The notes: a model not told the origin generated them from the letters alone. Shown: positions 18,405 to 27,307, counted from the stretch's first letter. The stretch is 64,000 bases of DNA from Parabacteroides sp. An277 (GCF_002159645.1 NZ_NFJB01000010.1:1-64000), one strand, 5' to 3'. Made by a program: numbers and translations.

Positions 18405-18412
18405 CAAAAGTA
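18405..18412 (-). promoter_or_regulatory. -7 element for the pspC-DUF2461-sppA operon
   Basis: TACTTTTG on the minus strand, 32 bp upstream of the PspC start, fits TAnnTTTG. No convincing -33 element. Confidence 0.45.
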
Positions 18413-18428
18413 AACAAATATGGAGAAT

Positions 18429-18491
18429 AAAAAAAGAAAGCCCACCTTTTTCGCTACGCAATAAGCAAGAAAGACGAAAAAAGGCAGGCAA
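18429..18491 (-). terminator. Probable terminator of the M56-TonB gene
   Basis: An imperfect stem (GCCTGCCTTTTTTCG with CGAAAAAGGTGGGC, read on the minus strand) is followed by a T-rich run. It lies just past the M56-TonB stop at 18506. Confidence 0.5.
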
Positions 18492-18505
18492 TTGTAACTA
18501 AGTGT

Positions 18506-20008
18506 TCAGAACAAGTTTCTCTGGAGCTTAAACGAGACAGGAAGGATATACTTCACGGATACGGCTACACCCCGTTGTTTGCCAGGTTGCCATTTCGGCA
18601 TCGACCCCACAACACGGACTGCCTCCTTGTCCAATGCTGGGTCGACACCACGCATCACTTGGATGTCGGAAATCGATCCATCCTTACGGACAATGAAGCC
18701 CACCACGACACGCCCCTGGATGCCATTCTCTTGGGCAGCCACTGGATATTTCACGTTCTTGGAAATGAAATCGAGCAACGCTTGCGTACCGCCTGGAAAC
18801 GATGGCATCTCCTCTACAACCGTAAAGACCTGCTCTTCTATGGATACTTGGCCATCAGACGAAACACCCACTGAAGGCATTTGTACCGGCTCTAAAGTAA
18901 GTTTCATATCTTTCCGAATATTTTCTACGGCAATCTCTTTTGATTGATAATCCGGAAAAGCAATAAGTACTTTACCATCCTGCGGAACCGAAAGCACAAA
19001 ATGTCCGTCAAGGTCCGTAATCGTGCCCTCAGTAGTTCCTTGGATAATCACATTGGCTCCTGCGATGGGGCCCTGCCCGTCTACCACGAAAGCGGAAACT
19101 GTGACCCGCCCATCCGCATCTGCCGCTTGTTTATCACTTGGCTTACAATGGCTCAATAAAAGCAAGCAAGCCAACAAAGGGAAAAGCAAAAGGAGTTTTA
19201 CCATCCCTACTTTTTGAGAAGGTTGTTTGTTCATCATACGAATTCTGTTTTTTAATGGTACAACATTGAAATGAGTATATAAAATAGCTGCAGCCTTGTG
19301 ATAAGCCAATTCTAAAAGATGGTATTGGTACGTTTTCCCGTCACATCCCGCACGAAGGACCGACGCATCCGCCAAGTATTCCAAATTATACCGCACTTCG
19401 CGCTTCAAAAGCCAAACAAACGGATTCGCCCAACAAAGGCAAGCGACAAGTTCCGATACTAAAATATCCAGCGAATGTCCTTCCCGTACATGCGCTGTTT
19501 CGTGAATCAATATCTCTGATAATTCTTTTTCGGAATGCGCTTCCGGATATACAAATATCCAACCAAAGAAAGAAAACGGTCCGGAAGGAGCAGGAAGAAG
19601 ACGAACCCGTATTCCCTTTATCCAACTGAGCTTAGACTGGGATACTAACCGAAAAATACCTACCAATTGGAAAAGCAAACGACAAAAGAGCAAACAGGCC
19701 ACGCCTCCGTACAACAGCATCCAGACAGGCCATGTCCAGTAGACATGATGTCCACCGGACTGAATCATCACCTCCGGAAGCCAAGTCGCATAACTTTGCA
19801 CTGCCGCCTCGACCACAGGAAGCGGCTCGTTAGCCATCCAAGCAATATGATCCACAAAAGGATAACCAAATGCCAAAAGCCAAAACAGGTTCAACAACGT
19901 CCGCCGTACACGAAAAAACGTGTCGCGAATGAACAACAACCGGTAGAAAACGTAGAAAAACGCCAAGGCTATGTTCACTTTCAGGAAATAGAATAAGGTC
20001 GCTTCCAT
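18506..20008 (-). CDS. BlaR1-type M56 metallopeptidase with carboxypeptidase-like and TonB C-terminal domains
   Basis: 500 aa. Several N-terminal membrane helices (LFYFLKVNIALAFFYVFYRL, WPVWMLLYGGVACLLFCRLL) frame an M56 zinc peptidase domain with HETAH at residues 169-173, then another helix (LLLLFPLLACLLLLSHC). The periplasmic part has a carboxypeptidase regulatory-like domain (GPIAGANVIIQGTTEGTITD) and a TonB C-terminal domain (GIQGRVVVGFIVRKDGSISD, then KWQPGKQRGVAV). In BlaR1 the peptidase inactivates the partner repressor; the adjacent BlaI-like gene 30 bp upstream supports the same logic. The TonB extension is common in Bacteroidetes versions; what it senses is unknown. Confidence 0.9.
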   Translation of the reverse strand: MEATLFYFLKVNIALAFFYVFYRLLFIRDTFFRVRRTLLNLFWLLAFGYPFVDHIAWMANEPLPVVEAAVQSYATWLPEVMIQSGGHHVYWTWPVWMLLYGGVACLLFCRLLFQLVGIFRLVSQSKLSWIKGIRVRLLPAPSGPFSFFGWIFVYPEAHSEKELSEILIHETAHVREGHSLDILVSELVACLCWANPFVWLLKREVRYNLEYLADASVLRAGCDGKTYQYHLLELAYHKAAAILYTHFNVVPLKNRIRMMNKQPSQKVGMVKLLLLFPLLACLLLLSHCKPSDKQAADADGRVTVSAFVVDGQGPIAGANVIIQGTTEGTITDLDGHFVLSVPQDGKVLIAFPDYQSKEIAVENIRKDMKLTLEPVQMPSVGVSSDGQVSIEEQVFTVVEEMPSFPGGTQALLDFISKNVKYPVAAQENGIQGRVVVGFIVRKDGSISDIQVMRGVDPALDKEAVRVVGSMPKWQPGKQRGVAVSVKYILPVSFKLQRNLF

Positions 20009-20038
20009 CTTATAAATATAAATAATATGTGAAGGTTT

Positions 20039-20398
20039 TTACTTCTTAGATTCAATCATATCAATAATTTCCCGCAAATCTTTTGCCGAGATTTTCTCCT
20101 CTTTCGCAAAAAAAGAGACTAACTCTTTGTAAGAATTCGAAAAGAGATTCGAGACGGTCTCCTTCATGAACGCTTTCTTGTATTCTTCCTGTTCGACCAG
20201 GGGGAAATATTCGTATACATTTCCACACCGCCGGCTCCGCACATACTTTTTCCTTTCCAAATTCTTCACGACCGATGCCAACGTTGTATAGGGCGGCTTC
20301 GGCTCTGGATACTGCGCTTGAAGCGTACGGACAACGCATGGGCCGATTTTCCAAATCAAACGCATCGCCACTTCCTCTTGTGTTGTTAACTTTTCCAT
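20039..20398 (-). CDS. BlaI/MecI/CopY-family repressor
   Basis: 119 aa winged-helix repressor: LTTQEEVAMRLIWKIGPCVV, then KPPYTTLASVVKNLERKKYV as recognition helix and RSRRCGNVYEYFPLV as wing. The C-terminal dimerization helices (VSNLFSNSYKELVSFFAKEE) include the region cut in BlaI proteins. It precedes the M56-TonB gene by 30 bp, the usual repressor-sensor pair. The upstream palindrome TACGATATTTTCGTA at 20433-20447 is a likely autoregulatory operator. Confidence 0.93.
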   Translation of the reverse strand: MEKLTTQEEVAMRLIWKIGPCVVRTLQAQYPEPKPPYTTLASVVKNLERKKYVRSRRCGNVYEYFPLVEQEEYKKAFMKETVSNLFSNSYKELVSFFAKEEKISAKDLREIIDMIESKK

Positions 20399-20426
20399 AT
20401 CATTTACCTCATTTACGATTCTGTCG

Positions 20427-20482
20427 CAAATCTACGATATTTTCGTAATTCAAAGATAAAGAATACTGTTAAATAAAACAAA
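20427..20482 (-). promoter_or_regulatory. blaI-like promoter with candidate operator
   Basis: On the minus strand TTTG (20479-20482), 20 bp, then TATCTTTG (20451-20458), a full consensus match. The palindrome TACGATATTTTCGTA (20433-20447) sits right after it, and a second -7-like TAGATTTG (20427-20434) touches its other side. BlaI/MecI operators have TACA/TGTA half-sites; here they would be TACGA/TCGTA. Confidence 0.6.
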
Positions 20483-20493
20483 AGCAAATCGTT

Positions 20494-21225
20494 TTAGAAA
20501 TAAACAATATAATTCTGCTTGTGAAAACGAGGATTAAAAAAGAGCAGACCGACGTTGTAAAGATCGAAACTCAAAACGACCTCCGGACGCAAACACAGTT
20601 CTTTCCAAAGTTGGCGCATCTCGGCATTCGCACGGATTCCTTCGAAGAAAAATACCGAATCAGGATGGATATGTTTCAGCGCCTCTTCAACCCACGCGCG
20701 ATTCTCGCCCTTGCGCGAAGCGGTCTGAAAGAATACGAAATCGAGCGTCTTAAGTTGCTGCAAAGCTTGAGGCAAGGTTTGATGGTAATCTCCAGCAAGG
20801 ACTTGAACAGGCGCATGTTGATATTTCCGCACACACCAATCCGTCTTCTGCGCAGATTCGCTATCCGCCTCGAGCGTGATGCACTGGATATCGGAAGCAT
20901 ACGAAGTGAGATAAAGCGTCGCAATGCCGGCTGGCGAACCGATTTGCAAAAGCCTCTTCGGCTTAAAATAATTGGCCAGGCGGAACAGCAACTGCCCGTG
21001 TGAGCGCTTGATTTCGCGGCGCACACCCGGAAATCCCTTATGCACCAACTGCCGCCGAATCAGTTCGATATCATAATAACAATAAAAGCCCCCCCGCTCT
21101 CCGATTACGCGCGTAATCAATGCGAAGGCAAACGGGGAATGTACGCCAAACCCTTTGCGATAGCGCAAGAAACGGTAAAAGAGAATCGTTTTCCGCCACG
21201 TGTTTTTCTTCGGAAGCAAATCCAT
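20494..21225 (-). CDS. SAM-dependent methyltransferase-like protein
   Basis: 243 aa. Residues 80-190 read as a Rossmann-type methyltransferase: KRLLQIGSPAGIATLYLTSY for the SAM site (GxxxG region), ITLEAD for the acidic end of strand 2, and LDFVFFQTA for strand 4. The N-terminus (RYRKGFGVHSPFAFALITRV) is typical of a Bacteroidetes group of class I methyltransferases. The substrate is unknown. A promoter lies just upstream; the gene is divergent from ruvB. Confidence 0.75.
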   Translation of the reverse strand: MDLLPKKNTWRKTILFYRFLRYRKGFGVHSPFAFALITRVIGERGGFYCYYDIELIRRQLVHKGFPGVRREIKRSHGQLLFRLANYFKPKRLLQIGSPAGIATLYLTSYASDIQCITLEADSESAQKTDWCVRKYQHAPVQVLAGDYHQTLPQALQQLKTLDFVFFQTASRKGENRAWVEEALKHIHPDSVFFFEGIRANAEMRQLWKELCLRPEVVLSFDLYNVGLLFFNPRFHKQNYIVYF

Positions 21226-21247
21226 TTTCCTAATTTAAATCTATCTG

Positions 21248-21278
21248 CAAAGATACGAAAAAAGCAAAAGCCAAGCAA
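21248..21278 (-). promoter_or_regulatory. Promoter of the methyltransferase gene
   Basis: On the minus strand TTG (21276-21278), 20 bp, then TATCTTTG (21248-21255), 23 bp before the start codon. Confidence 0.55.
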
Positions 21279-21465
21279 GAAAACTTCTTTTTATACCGAA
21301 GAAAACTTGCCTGCACAAAGATATTTTCTCTACGTATCGTCGATATTTGTATATCTTTAAACTAAAGATAAATAAATATCGTCGATATTTGTACAAACAC
21401 CGACGATATTTGAAGAAAACTTCACGGGTAAACCACTTTTCTTCCATACTCACCGGAAGTTTTCT
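21277..21465. repeat. 21/42-bp palindromic array between divergent genes
   Basis: Dyads TATCGTCGATA (centre 21340), TATCTTTAAACTAAAGATA (21361), AAATATCGTCGATATTT (21382) and a decayed CCGACG copy (21403) are spaced exactly 21 bp, with TTTGTACAAA at 21392.5. Outside these, AAGAAAACTT occurs at 21277, 21299 and 21413, and its complement near 21457. The middle dyad belongs to the same family as the arrays at 36947-37028 and 42868-42907. It fills the 315-bp gap between the methyltransferase and ruvB. Confidence 0.75.
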
Positions 21466-21509
21466 ATAGGGGTAAATGATTTTTGGATGGGGATACGGGG
21501 AATTTTATG

Positions 21510-21517
21510 TACATTTG
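21510..21517 (+). promoter_or_regulatory. ruvB -7 promoter element
   Basis: TACATTTG, 24 bp upstream of the chosen ruvB ATG. It overlaps the reading frame from 21487 and so supports the later start at 21541. Confidence 0.5.
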
Positions 21518-21540
21518 CAAGTCGATTACACAAAAAGGAA

Positions 21541-22569
21541 ATGGAAGACGAATTTGATATACGAGATGCACGGATGCCGGAAAGCGAGCGTGAATACGAG
21601 AATGCGCTCCGTCCGCTTTCGTTTCGCGATTTTAGCGGACAAGCGAAAGTGGTCGAGAACTTGAAGGTGTTCGTCATGGCTGCAAGGATGCGCAAGGAGG
21701 CATTAGACCATGTATTGCTTCATGGACCTCCCGGTTTGGGAAAGACGACCCTGTCGAATATCATCGCGAATGAACTGGGTGTGGGCTTTAAGGTCACATC
21801 GGGTCCGGTATTGGATAAGCCGGGCGATTTGGCGGGCGTCTTGACTTCGCTCGAAAAGAACGACGTGTTGTTTATCGACGAGATTCATCGCTTGAGTCCC
21901 GTCGTAGAGGAATATTTATACTCCGCCATGGAGGATTACCGCATTGACATCATGATCGACAAAGGCCCCAGCGCACGTTCGATCCAGATTGATTTGGCGC
22001 CTTTTACATTGGTAGGAGCTACGACACGAAGCGGATTGCTGACCAGTCCGCTACGTGCACGTTTCGGCATCAACCTACATTTGGAATATTACGATGCTTC
22101 GACATTGACGAAGATTGTTCTCCGAAGTGCGGATATATTAAATGTACATTGCGAACTGGAAGCCGCTAAGGAGATTGCTTCCCGAAGTCGAGGGACGCCC
22201 CGTATTGCCAATGCCCTGCTTCGCCGGGTACGGGATTTCGCTCAGGTGAAAGGAAGTGGCAAGATAGACAAGGCGATTGCTTGCTATGCGCTGGAGGCAT
22301 TGAACATCGACCGTTACGGATTAGACCAAATAGACAATAAATTATTAACGACCATCATTGATAAGTTCAAGGGAGGCCCTGTCGGACTGACAACTATCGC
22401 CACCGCATTGGGCGAGGATGCCGGAACCATCGAGGAGGTATATGAACCTTTCCTCATCAAAGAGGGTTTCCTGAAGCGGACACCCCGCGGACGGGAAGTT
22501 ACCGAACTGGCCTACACGCATCTTGGACGGATGCACGATTTAGGCGATGGACAAGGGACATTGTTTTAA
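21541..22569 (+). CDS. ruvB: Holliday junction branch migration helicase RuvB
   Basis: 342 aa AAA+ motor that works with RuvA and RuvC on recombination intermediates. Walker A GPPGLGKT at residues 62-69, Walker [10 protein letters not shown], sensor 1 [11 protein letters not shown] with arginine finger PLRARFG, and the C-terminal winged helix ([20 protein letters not shown]). Length is typical. Start chosen at the ATG preceded by AAGGAA; the extra upstream residues are not conserved and overlap the promoter. A flippase gene follows after 5 bp. Confidence 0.97.
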   Translation: MEDEFDIRDARMPESEREYENALRPLSFRDFSGQAKVVENLKVFVMAARMRKEALDHVLLHGPPGLGKTTLSNIIANELGVGFKVTSGPVLDKPGDLAGVLTSLEKNDVLFIDEIHRLSPVVEEYLYSAMEDYRIDIMIDKGPSARSIQIDLAPFTLVGATTRSGLLTSPLRARFGINLHLEYYDASTLTKIVLRSADILNVHCELEAAKEIASRSRGTPRIANALLRRVRDFAQVKGSGKIDKAIACYALEALNIDRYGLDQIDNKLLTTIIDKFKGGPVGLTTIATALGEDAGTIEEVYEPFLIKEGFLKRTPRGREVTELAYTHLGRMHDLGDGQGTLF

Positions 22570-22574
22570 ATAAT

Positions 22575-24071
22575 ATGGCAAACGGGATGAAGCGGTTGGC
22601 GAAAGAGACCGCAGTTTATGGATTAAGTAGCATTATTGGGCGATTCCTCAATTGGATGCTGGTACCGATGTACACCCGCGTCTTTACCGACACGGGTGAT
22701 TTCGGAATCGTAACGAACCTCTACGGTTGGGTGGCACTTCTGCTGGTATTGCTGACGTGCGGCATGGAAACAGGATTCTTCCGGTTCATCAATAAAAAGG
22801 AGGAGAAGGAACCGATGCGGGTGTATGCGTCGGTCATGACATGGGTTGGCGGATTAGCGGCCGCATTCATCATACTCGTCCTACTTTTCCTGCACCCAAT
22901 CGCTTCGGCTTTGGAATATCATGCTCCGTTGGAGTTCTTGGGGATGATGCTCGTCGTTACTGCCATCGATGCCTTTTGCTGCATTCCGTTTGCCTATCTG
23001 CGTTATGCCGGACAAGCTTACCGCTTTGCCGGCCTCAAGTTGCTGAATATCTTTTTGAACATTTTCTTGAACATCTTCTTCCTTGTGATATGTCCTTACC
23101 TTTACGCACGGATACCGGAAGCGATGAACTGGTTCTACCGGCCGGATTATGGTGTAGGCTACGTCTTTCTGACCAATGTCATTACGACCGGCGTTACCTT
23201 CCTTTGCTTGATACCTTCGATGCGTCCGGGATTCCAAGCCCGCCCCGATTGGAAGCTGCAAAAAGAGATCGTGCGCTACTCTTTCCCAATACTTATCTTA
23301 GGTATTGCCGGCATTTTCAATCAGACGGCAGACAAAATCCTCTTTCCGTTGCTGTTCGAGGATAAGGTCGAAGCGATGCGGCAACTGGGTATCTATGGTG
23401 CGTGCTTCAAGGTGGCGGTGGTGATGGTGATGTTCATCCAGGCGTTCCGCTATGCTTACGAACCTTTCATCTTCGCCAAGAATAAGAGCGAAGGAAATAC
23501 GAAAGCATACAGCGAAGCGATGAAGTATTTCATTATTTTCTCGCTCGTTATCTTCCTGGGCGTGATGTTTTATATGGATATTATCAAACATTTCGTCGGC
23601 AGTCATTATTACGAAGGTTTGCAGGTCGTGCCGATTGTGATGTTGGGCGAGTTCTTCTTTGGCATCTACTTCAATCTCTCGTTCTGGTATAAATTAACCG
23701 ACCAGACGCAGTGGGGCGCCTACTTTTCGATTATCGGCTGCGTAGCGACGGTGGCGATTATCATCCTCTTTACGCCTGCCTATGGTTACATGGCATGTGC
23801 TTGGGCGTCTTTCTTTTGCAACTTGCTCATGATGCTCCTCTCCTACTTTATCGGACAAAAGAAATATCCGATACCCTACGATTTGAAGTCGGCTGCCCTC
23901 TACACCGGTGTGACTGCAGGTCTTTATGTCGTCGGCATGTACGCGCCCATCGAGTCGACGCTGTTCCGGCTGGGATTCCGCTCTCTGCTTTTAGGCGTGT
24001 ATGTTCTCTTGATGATACGCCGCGACTTGCCACTTCGCGAATTGCCTTATGTCGGGAAATATTTCAAATGA
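22575..24071 (+). CDS. Polysaccharide/lipid-linked oligosaccharide flippase (MOP superfamily)
   Basis: 498 aa with about 14 predicted membrane helices and the N-terminal motif LAKETAVYGLSSIIGRFLNW found in Wzx/MurJ-like exporters of Bacteroidetes. It likely moves a lipid-linked saccharide across the inner membrane; the substrate is unknown and no glycosyltransferases lie nearby. It starts 5 bp after ruvB, so transcription is probably shared, although the functions are unrelated. Confidence 0.88.
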   Translation: MANGMKRLAKETAVYGLSSIIGRFLNWMLVPMYTRVFTDTGDFGIVTNLYGWVALLLVLLTCGMETGFFRFINKKEEKEPMRVYASVMTWVGGLAAAFIILVLLFLHPIASALEYHAPLEFLGMMLVVTAIDAFCCIPFAYLRYAGQAYRFAGLKLLNIFLNIFLNIFFLVICPYLYARIPEAMNWFYRPDYGVGYVFLTNVITTGVTFLCLIPSMRPGFQARPDWKLQKEIVRYSFPILILGIAGIFNQTADKILFPLLFEDKVEAMRQLGIYGACFKVAVVMVMFIQAFRYAYEPFIFAKNKSEGNTKAYSEAMKYFIIFSLVIFLGVMFYMDIIKHFVGSHYYEGLQVVPIVMLGEFFFGIYFNLSFWYKLTDQTQWGAYFSIIGCVATVAIIILFTPAYGYMACAWASFFCNLLMMLLSYFIGQKKYPIPYDLKSAALYTGVTAGLYVVGMYAPIESTLFRLGFRSLLLGVYVLLMIRRDLPLRELPYVGKYFK

Positions 24072-24078
24072 AACGTTT

Positions 24079-24104
24079 GTTCTTTTGCCTTGATGCAAAA
24101 GAAC
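24079..24104 (+). terminator. Hairpin after the flippase gene
   Basis: GTTCTTTTGC (24079-24088) pairs perfectly with GCAAAAGAAC (24095-24104) around a 6-nt loop, 7 bp past the stop. A related hairpin occurs in inverted orientation near 24839-24864, so it is also the outer edge of the repeat element described next. Confidence 0.6.
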
Positions 24105-24113
24105 CAAAAAATC

Positions 24114-24828
24114 AGGCTTACACTCCAGAGGCTACAAATTCGCTTCGCTCCGCTAAAATCTCGGAAAACTCGCTTCGCTCAAACAGCCGAGATTTTTTCA
24201 CGCTCCGCTTGGAATTTGCTTTACGCCTCTTTCGTTAGGCCGGTTTGGCTGCATTTTCATTTGTACAAGGCTAGAAACATTGTTTCTAAAGCTATGCAAC
24301 ATTGCATGAAGCTAGAATCATTGATTCTAAGAACATGCAACGCTGCGAGAGACTAGAATCATTGATTCTAGGAACATGCAATGCTGCGCGAAGCTAGAAT
24401 CATTGATTCTAAGAACATACAACGCTGCGAGAGACTAGAATCATTGATTCTAAGAACATACAACGCTGCGAGAGACTAGAATCATTGATTCTAAGAATAT
24501 ACAACGCTGCGAGAGACTAGAATCATTGATTCTAAGAACATGCAACGCTGCGAGAGACTAGAATCGTTGATTCTAAGAACATACAACGCTGCGCGAAGCT
24601 AGAATCATTGATTCTAGAACTATGCAATACAGTGTGAAGCCAGATGCAATGCTTCCAGCTTGAGGCAGCAGAAGAAGGAAGGAGAAGACAGGGACAAACC
24701 GGTCTAACGGAAGAGACGTAAAGCAAATTCCAAGCGGAGCGTGAAAAAATCTCGGCTGTTTGAGCGAAGCGAGTTTTCCGAGATTTTAGCGGAGCGAAGC
24801 GAATTTGTAGCCTCTGGAGTGTAAGCCT
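24114..24828. repeat. 715-bp element: 112-bp perfect inverted repeats around a tandem array
   Basis: The 112 bases at 24114-24225 recur as an exact reverse complement at 24717-24828. Imperfect similarity reaches outward to about 24079 and 24864 and inward to about 24248 and 24695. Each arm can fold on itself (ATCTCGG at 24158 with CCGAGAT at 24187). The central part holds the nine-unit array listed separately. No transposase or clear target duplication is seen. The element accounts for most of the 854-bp gap between the flippase and DPP7-like genes. Confidence 0.9.
24271..24616. repeat. Nine-unit 41-bp palindromic tandem array
   Basis: The 17-bp dyad TAGAATCATTGATTCTA (first copy TAGAAACATTGTTTCTA) is centred at 24280 and then every 41 bp exactly up to 24608. 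At half phase the first unit has the dyad ATGCAACATTGCAT (centre 24300.5); later units keep GCAACGCTGC there. Units differ by a few substitutions and no indels. The array sits inside the perfect inverted repeats at 24114-24225 and 24717-24828. Confidence 0.93.
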
Positions 24829-24873
24829 TGAACTTTTGGTTCTTTTCTTTCAAGAGAAAAGAACAGAAATTCG

Positions 24874-24881
24874 TACATTTG
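24874..24881 (+). promoter_or_regulatory. -7 element for the DPP7-like gene
   Basis: TACATTTG, 45 bp upstream of the start codon, fits TAnnTTTG. It is just outside the inverted-repeat element. Confidence 0.5.
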
Positions 24882-24925
24882 CAGCCAATTGAACGAATAT
24901 TAATTAACAGACAAGACAACATCAA

Positions 24926-27067
24926 ATGAACGTAAAAAGATTAATTGGGAGCATACTGTTAGGATTCATGGCTTTAATGCCTGCGTATGCCGACGAAGGC
25001 ATGTGGGTATTGAAAGAACTGAACAAACAGAATCTGGCCCGCATGAAAGAACTGGGATTCAATCCCTCGTATGAGCAATTGTATAGCGAGACCGACCCGT
25101 GCGTGGCCAATGCGGTAGTCATCTTTGGCGGAGGCTGTACGGGTATTACGGTTTCAAACGAAGGTCTAATCTTCACGAACCACCATTGCGGGTATGGTTC
25201 GATCCAGCAATTGAGCAGCGTAGAGCATGATTACCTGAAAGATGGATTCGTTTCGCAAAGCAAAGAGGAAGAATTGCCCGTGCCGGGATTGACCGTCCGC
25301 TATTTGCGCGAGACGATCGATGTGACGAACCGCATCGTATCTGAAATCGAAGGCATCGGCGAGGAATATAAACGCGTGATGGCGGCCGATTCGATTGGCC
25401 AAGTGTTATGCGACTCGATTGGTACAGACGAGTTCAAGGCAGCACAAGTAGTACCGTTCTATTCGGACAATAAATACTATTTAGTCGTGTATAATGTATT
25501 CCGCGACGTGCGCATGGTGTTTGCCCCGCCTTCGTCAGTCGGTAAATTTGGCGGCGATACGGATAACTGGATGTGGCCACGACATACGGGCGATTTCTCT
25601 GTTTTCCGCGTCTATGCAAATGCCAAGAACGAGCCGGCGGAATACGCAAAAGAGAACAAACCGTATCAACCCAAATATGTGGCAGAAGTATCCCTGCAAG
25701 GCTATACAGACAAGGATTATGCCATGACAATCGGCTTCCCCGGCAGCACGAGCCGTTACCTCTGTTCGTGGGGCGTACAACAACGTATTGAGAGCGAAAA
25801 CGTACCGCGTATTGAAGTACGCGGCATCAAGCAGGATATTTGGAAACGTGCCATGTCGGCCAGCGATGCAGTTCGTATCAAATATGCGTCGAAATACGCA
25901 GGTAGTTCCAATTACTGGAAGAACTCTATCGGCATGAATAAGGGTTTGGCACGCCTTGGCGTCATCGCCCGCAAGCAAGAACAAGAGAAAGCGTTTGCCG
26001 CATGGGTGGCGCAAGATGCACAACGGAAAGCTAAATATGGCGAAGTACTGAAGATGCTGGAAGAGGGGTATACGTCGTCGGACGAATGCCAGCGCGCTTT
26101 GACCTACTTGATGGAATCTTTAGAGCGCGGCACGGAAATTGTAGGTCTGGCACGCATGGTCAATAGTTTCGACCCGGTTGGCTCGACTCTCGAAGAACGC
26201 CGCATCTTCCTCGAAGACCGTATCCAACCGTTCTTCAAGGATTACGAACCTACGCTCGACCAAGAGGTACTCGCCGCCATGATGCAAATCGCTAAACAGC
26301 GCATCCCGGCCAAATATCTGCCAGATGTATTTACGAAGATTGACAAGAAATATAAAGGCAATTACCAGAAATACGCAGCCGACGTCTTCAAGAAGACCAA
26401 ACTCCTTTCATACGAGAATATTGTAGAGCTGATTGCCAATCCGAAGAAGAATGCCAAGTTGAAGAAAGATCCTGCGTTCGAACTCAGCTTCTCTTCGCTT
26501 GTGGCTATGCTGAATCTGCGGCAAGAGATGAACGACGCTTCCGATAAAATCATCCAGGGCGAACGTCTTTACCTGGCCGGTTTGATGGAAATGTATCCGG
26601 AAAAGACTTTCTATTCAGACGCGAACTTCACCATGCGCATGAGTTATGGTAGCATTGGCGGCTATCGTCCTTACGACGCGGCGTGGTACACTTACTTCAC
26701 GACTGAGAAAGGTATCCTTGAAAAGCAAGATCCGACGAGCGACGAGTTTGCTGTACAACCTGAAATTCTCGACCTAATCAAAGAACGAGACTTCGGACCT
26801 TACGCCAACGCGGACGGCGACCTCCAGCTTTGCTTCCTGACGAACAACGACATCACCGGCGGTAATTCCGGTAGCCCGATATTCGATAAGAACGCCCGCC
26901 TCATCGGCCTCGCCTTCGACGGCAACTGGGAAGCCATGAGCGGCGATATCGCATTCGAACCGGAATTACAACGTTGCATCGGCGTTGACATCCGCTATGT
27001 CCTCTTCATGATAGATAAGTGGGGCCAATGCCCGCGCCTGATAGAAGAGCTAAAGCTGGTGAAGTAA
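24926..27067 (+). CDS. S46 family dipeptidyl peptidase, DPP7 type
   Basis: 713 aa with a signal peptide (to about residue 22); periplasmic. The chymotrypsin-like halves hold the catalytic His in TNHHCGYG (86/87) and Ser648 in TGGNSGSPIF. S46 enzymes remove N-terminal dipeptides and serve peptide feeding. From memory of the family, residue 673 of the Porphyromonas gingivalis enzymes sets specificity: Gly in DPP7 (hydrophobic P1), Arg in DPP11 (acidic P1). The matching segment here is FDGNWEAMSGD (Gly666), which predicts DPP7 specificity. Monocistronic, with a strong hairpin downstream. Confidence 0.94.
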   Translation: MNVKRLIGSILLGFMALMPAYADEGMWVLKELNKQNLARMKELGFNPSYEQLYSETDPCVANAVVIFGGGCTGITVSNEGLIFTNHHCGYGSIQQLSSVEHDYLKDGFVSQSKEEELPVPGLTVRYLRETIDVTNRIVSEIEGIGEEYKRVMAADSIGQVLCDSIGTDEFKAAQVVPFYSDNKYYLVVYNVFRDVRMVFAPPSSVGKFGGDTDNWMWPRHTGDFSVFRVYANAKNEPAEYAKENKPYQPKYVAEVSLQGYTDKDYAMTIGFPGSTSRYLCSWGVQQRIESENVPRIEVRGIKQDIWKRAMSASDAVRIKYASKYAGSSNYWKNSIGMNKGLARLGVIARKQEQEKAFAAWVAQDAQRKAKYGEVLKMLEEGYTSSDECQRALTYLMESLERGTEIVGLARMVNSFDPVGSTLEERRIFLEDRIQPFFKDYEPTLDQEVLAAMMQIAKQRIPAKYLPDVFTKIDKKYKGNYQKYAADVFKKTKLLSYENIVELIANPKKNAKLKKDPAFELSFSSLVAMLNLRQEMNDASDKIIQGERLYLAGLMEMYPEKTFYSDANFTMRMSYGSIGGYRPYDAAWYTYFTTEKGILEKQDPTSDEFAVQPEILDLIKERDFGPYANADGDLQLCFLTNNDITGGNSGSPIFDKNARLIGLAFDGNWEAMSGDIAFEPELQRCIGVDIRYVLFMIDKWGQCPRLIEELKLVK

Positions 27068-27102
27068 TCGGAACACGTTATTAGCTAATAGGATAACACG
27101 TT

Positions 27103-27143
27103 TTAAAGCGTACGATGCAAAGAGTTTGCAGCGTACGCTTTAA
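27103..27143 (+). terminator. Strong hairpin after the DPP7-like gene
   Basis: Two 19-nt arms (27103-27121 and 27125-27143) pair with one mismatch around a 3-nt loop; core AAAGCGTACG with CGTACGCTTT. It begins 36 bp past the stop codon. The rest of the 341-bp gap up to 27408 holds only the minus-strand signals listed next. Confidence 0.75.
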
Positions 27144-27237
27144 TTGTAATGTGCCGAGCGAAACAAAGAGCGTGCAGAAAAAACAAAATGAATAGTCGCA
27201 ATAACCCGCCTGAATCCTGAACAGGCCGAAAACAATA

Positions 27238-27260
27238 AGAGGCTATCTCGCGACAGCCCC
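27238..27260 (-). terminator. Terminator-like hairpin on the minus strand
   Basis: On the minus strand GGCTGTC pairs with GATAGCC (one G-U-type mismatch) around TCGCGA-like loop bases, followed by TCTTATTGTTTT. It would end the DEAD-box helicase transcript about 150 nt past its stop, or a short RNA started at 27308-27359. Confidence 0.45.
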
Positions 27261-27307
27261 CTACCTTTCAGTTTATCTTTCAATAATTATTATGAAAAAC
27301 CACAGTG

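Noticed and set aside
24090-24356. Small frames in the inverted-repeat element (also minus strand 24704-24925)
   Set aside because: Both arms encode the same Arg/Ser/Phe-rich peptide only because the DNA is an inverted repeat; this is repeat DNA, not a gene pair.
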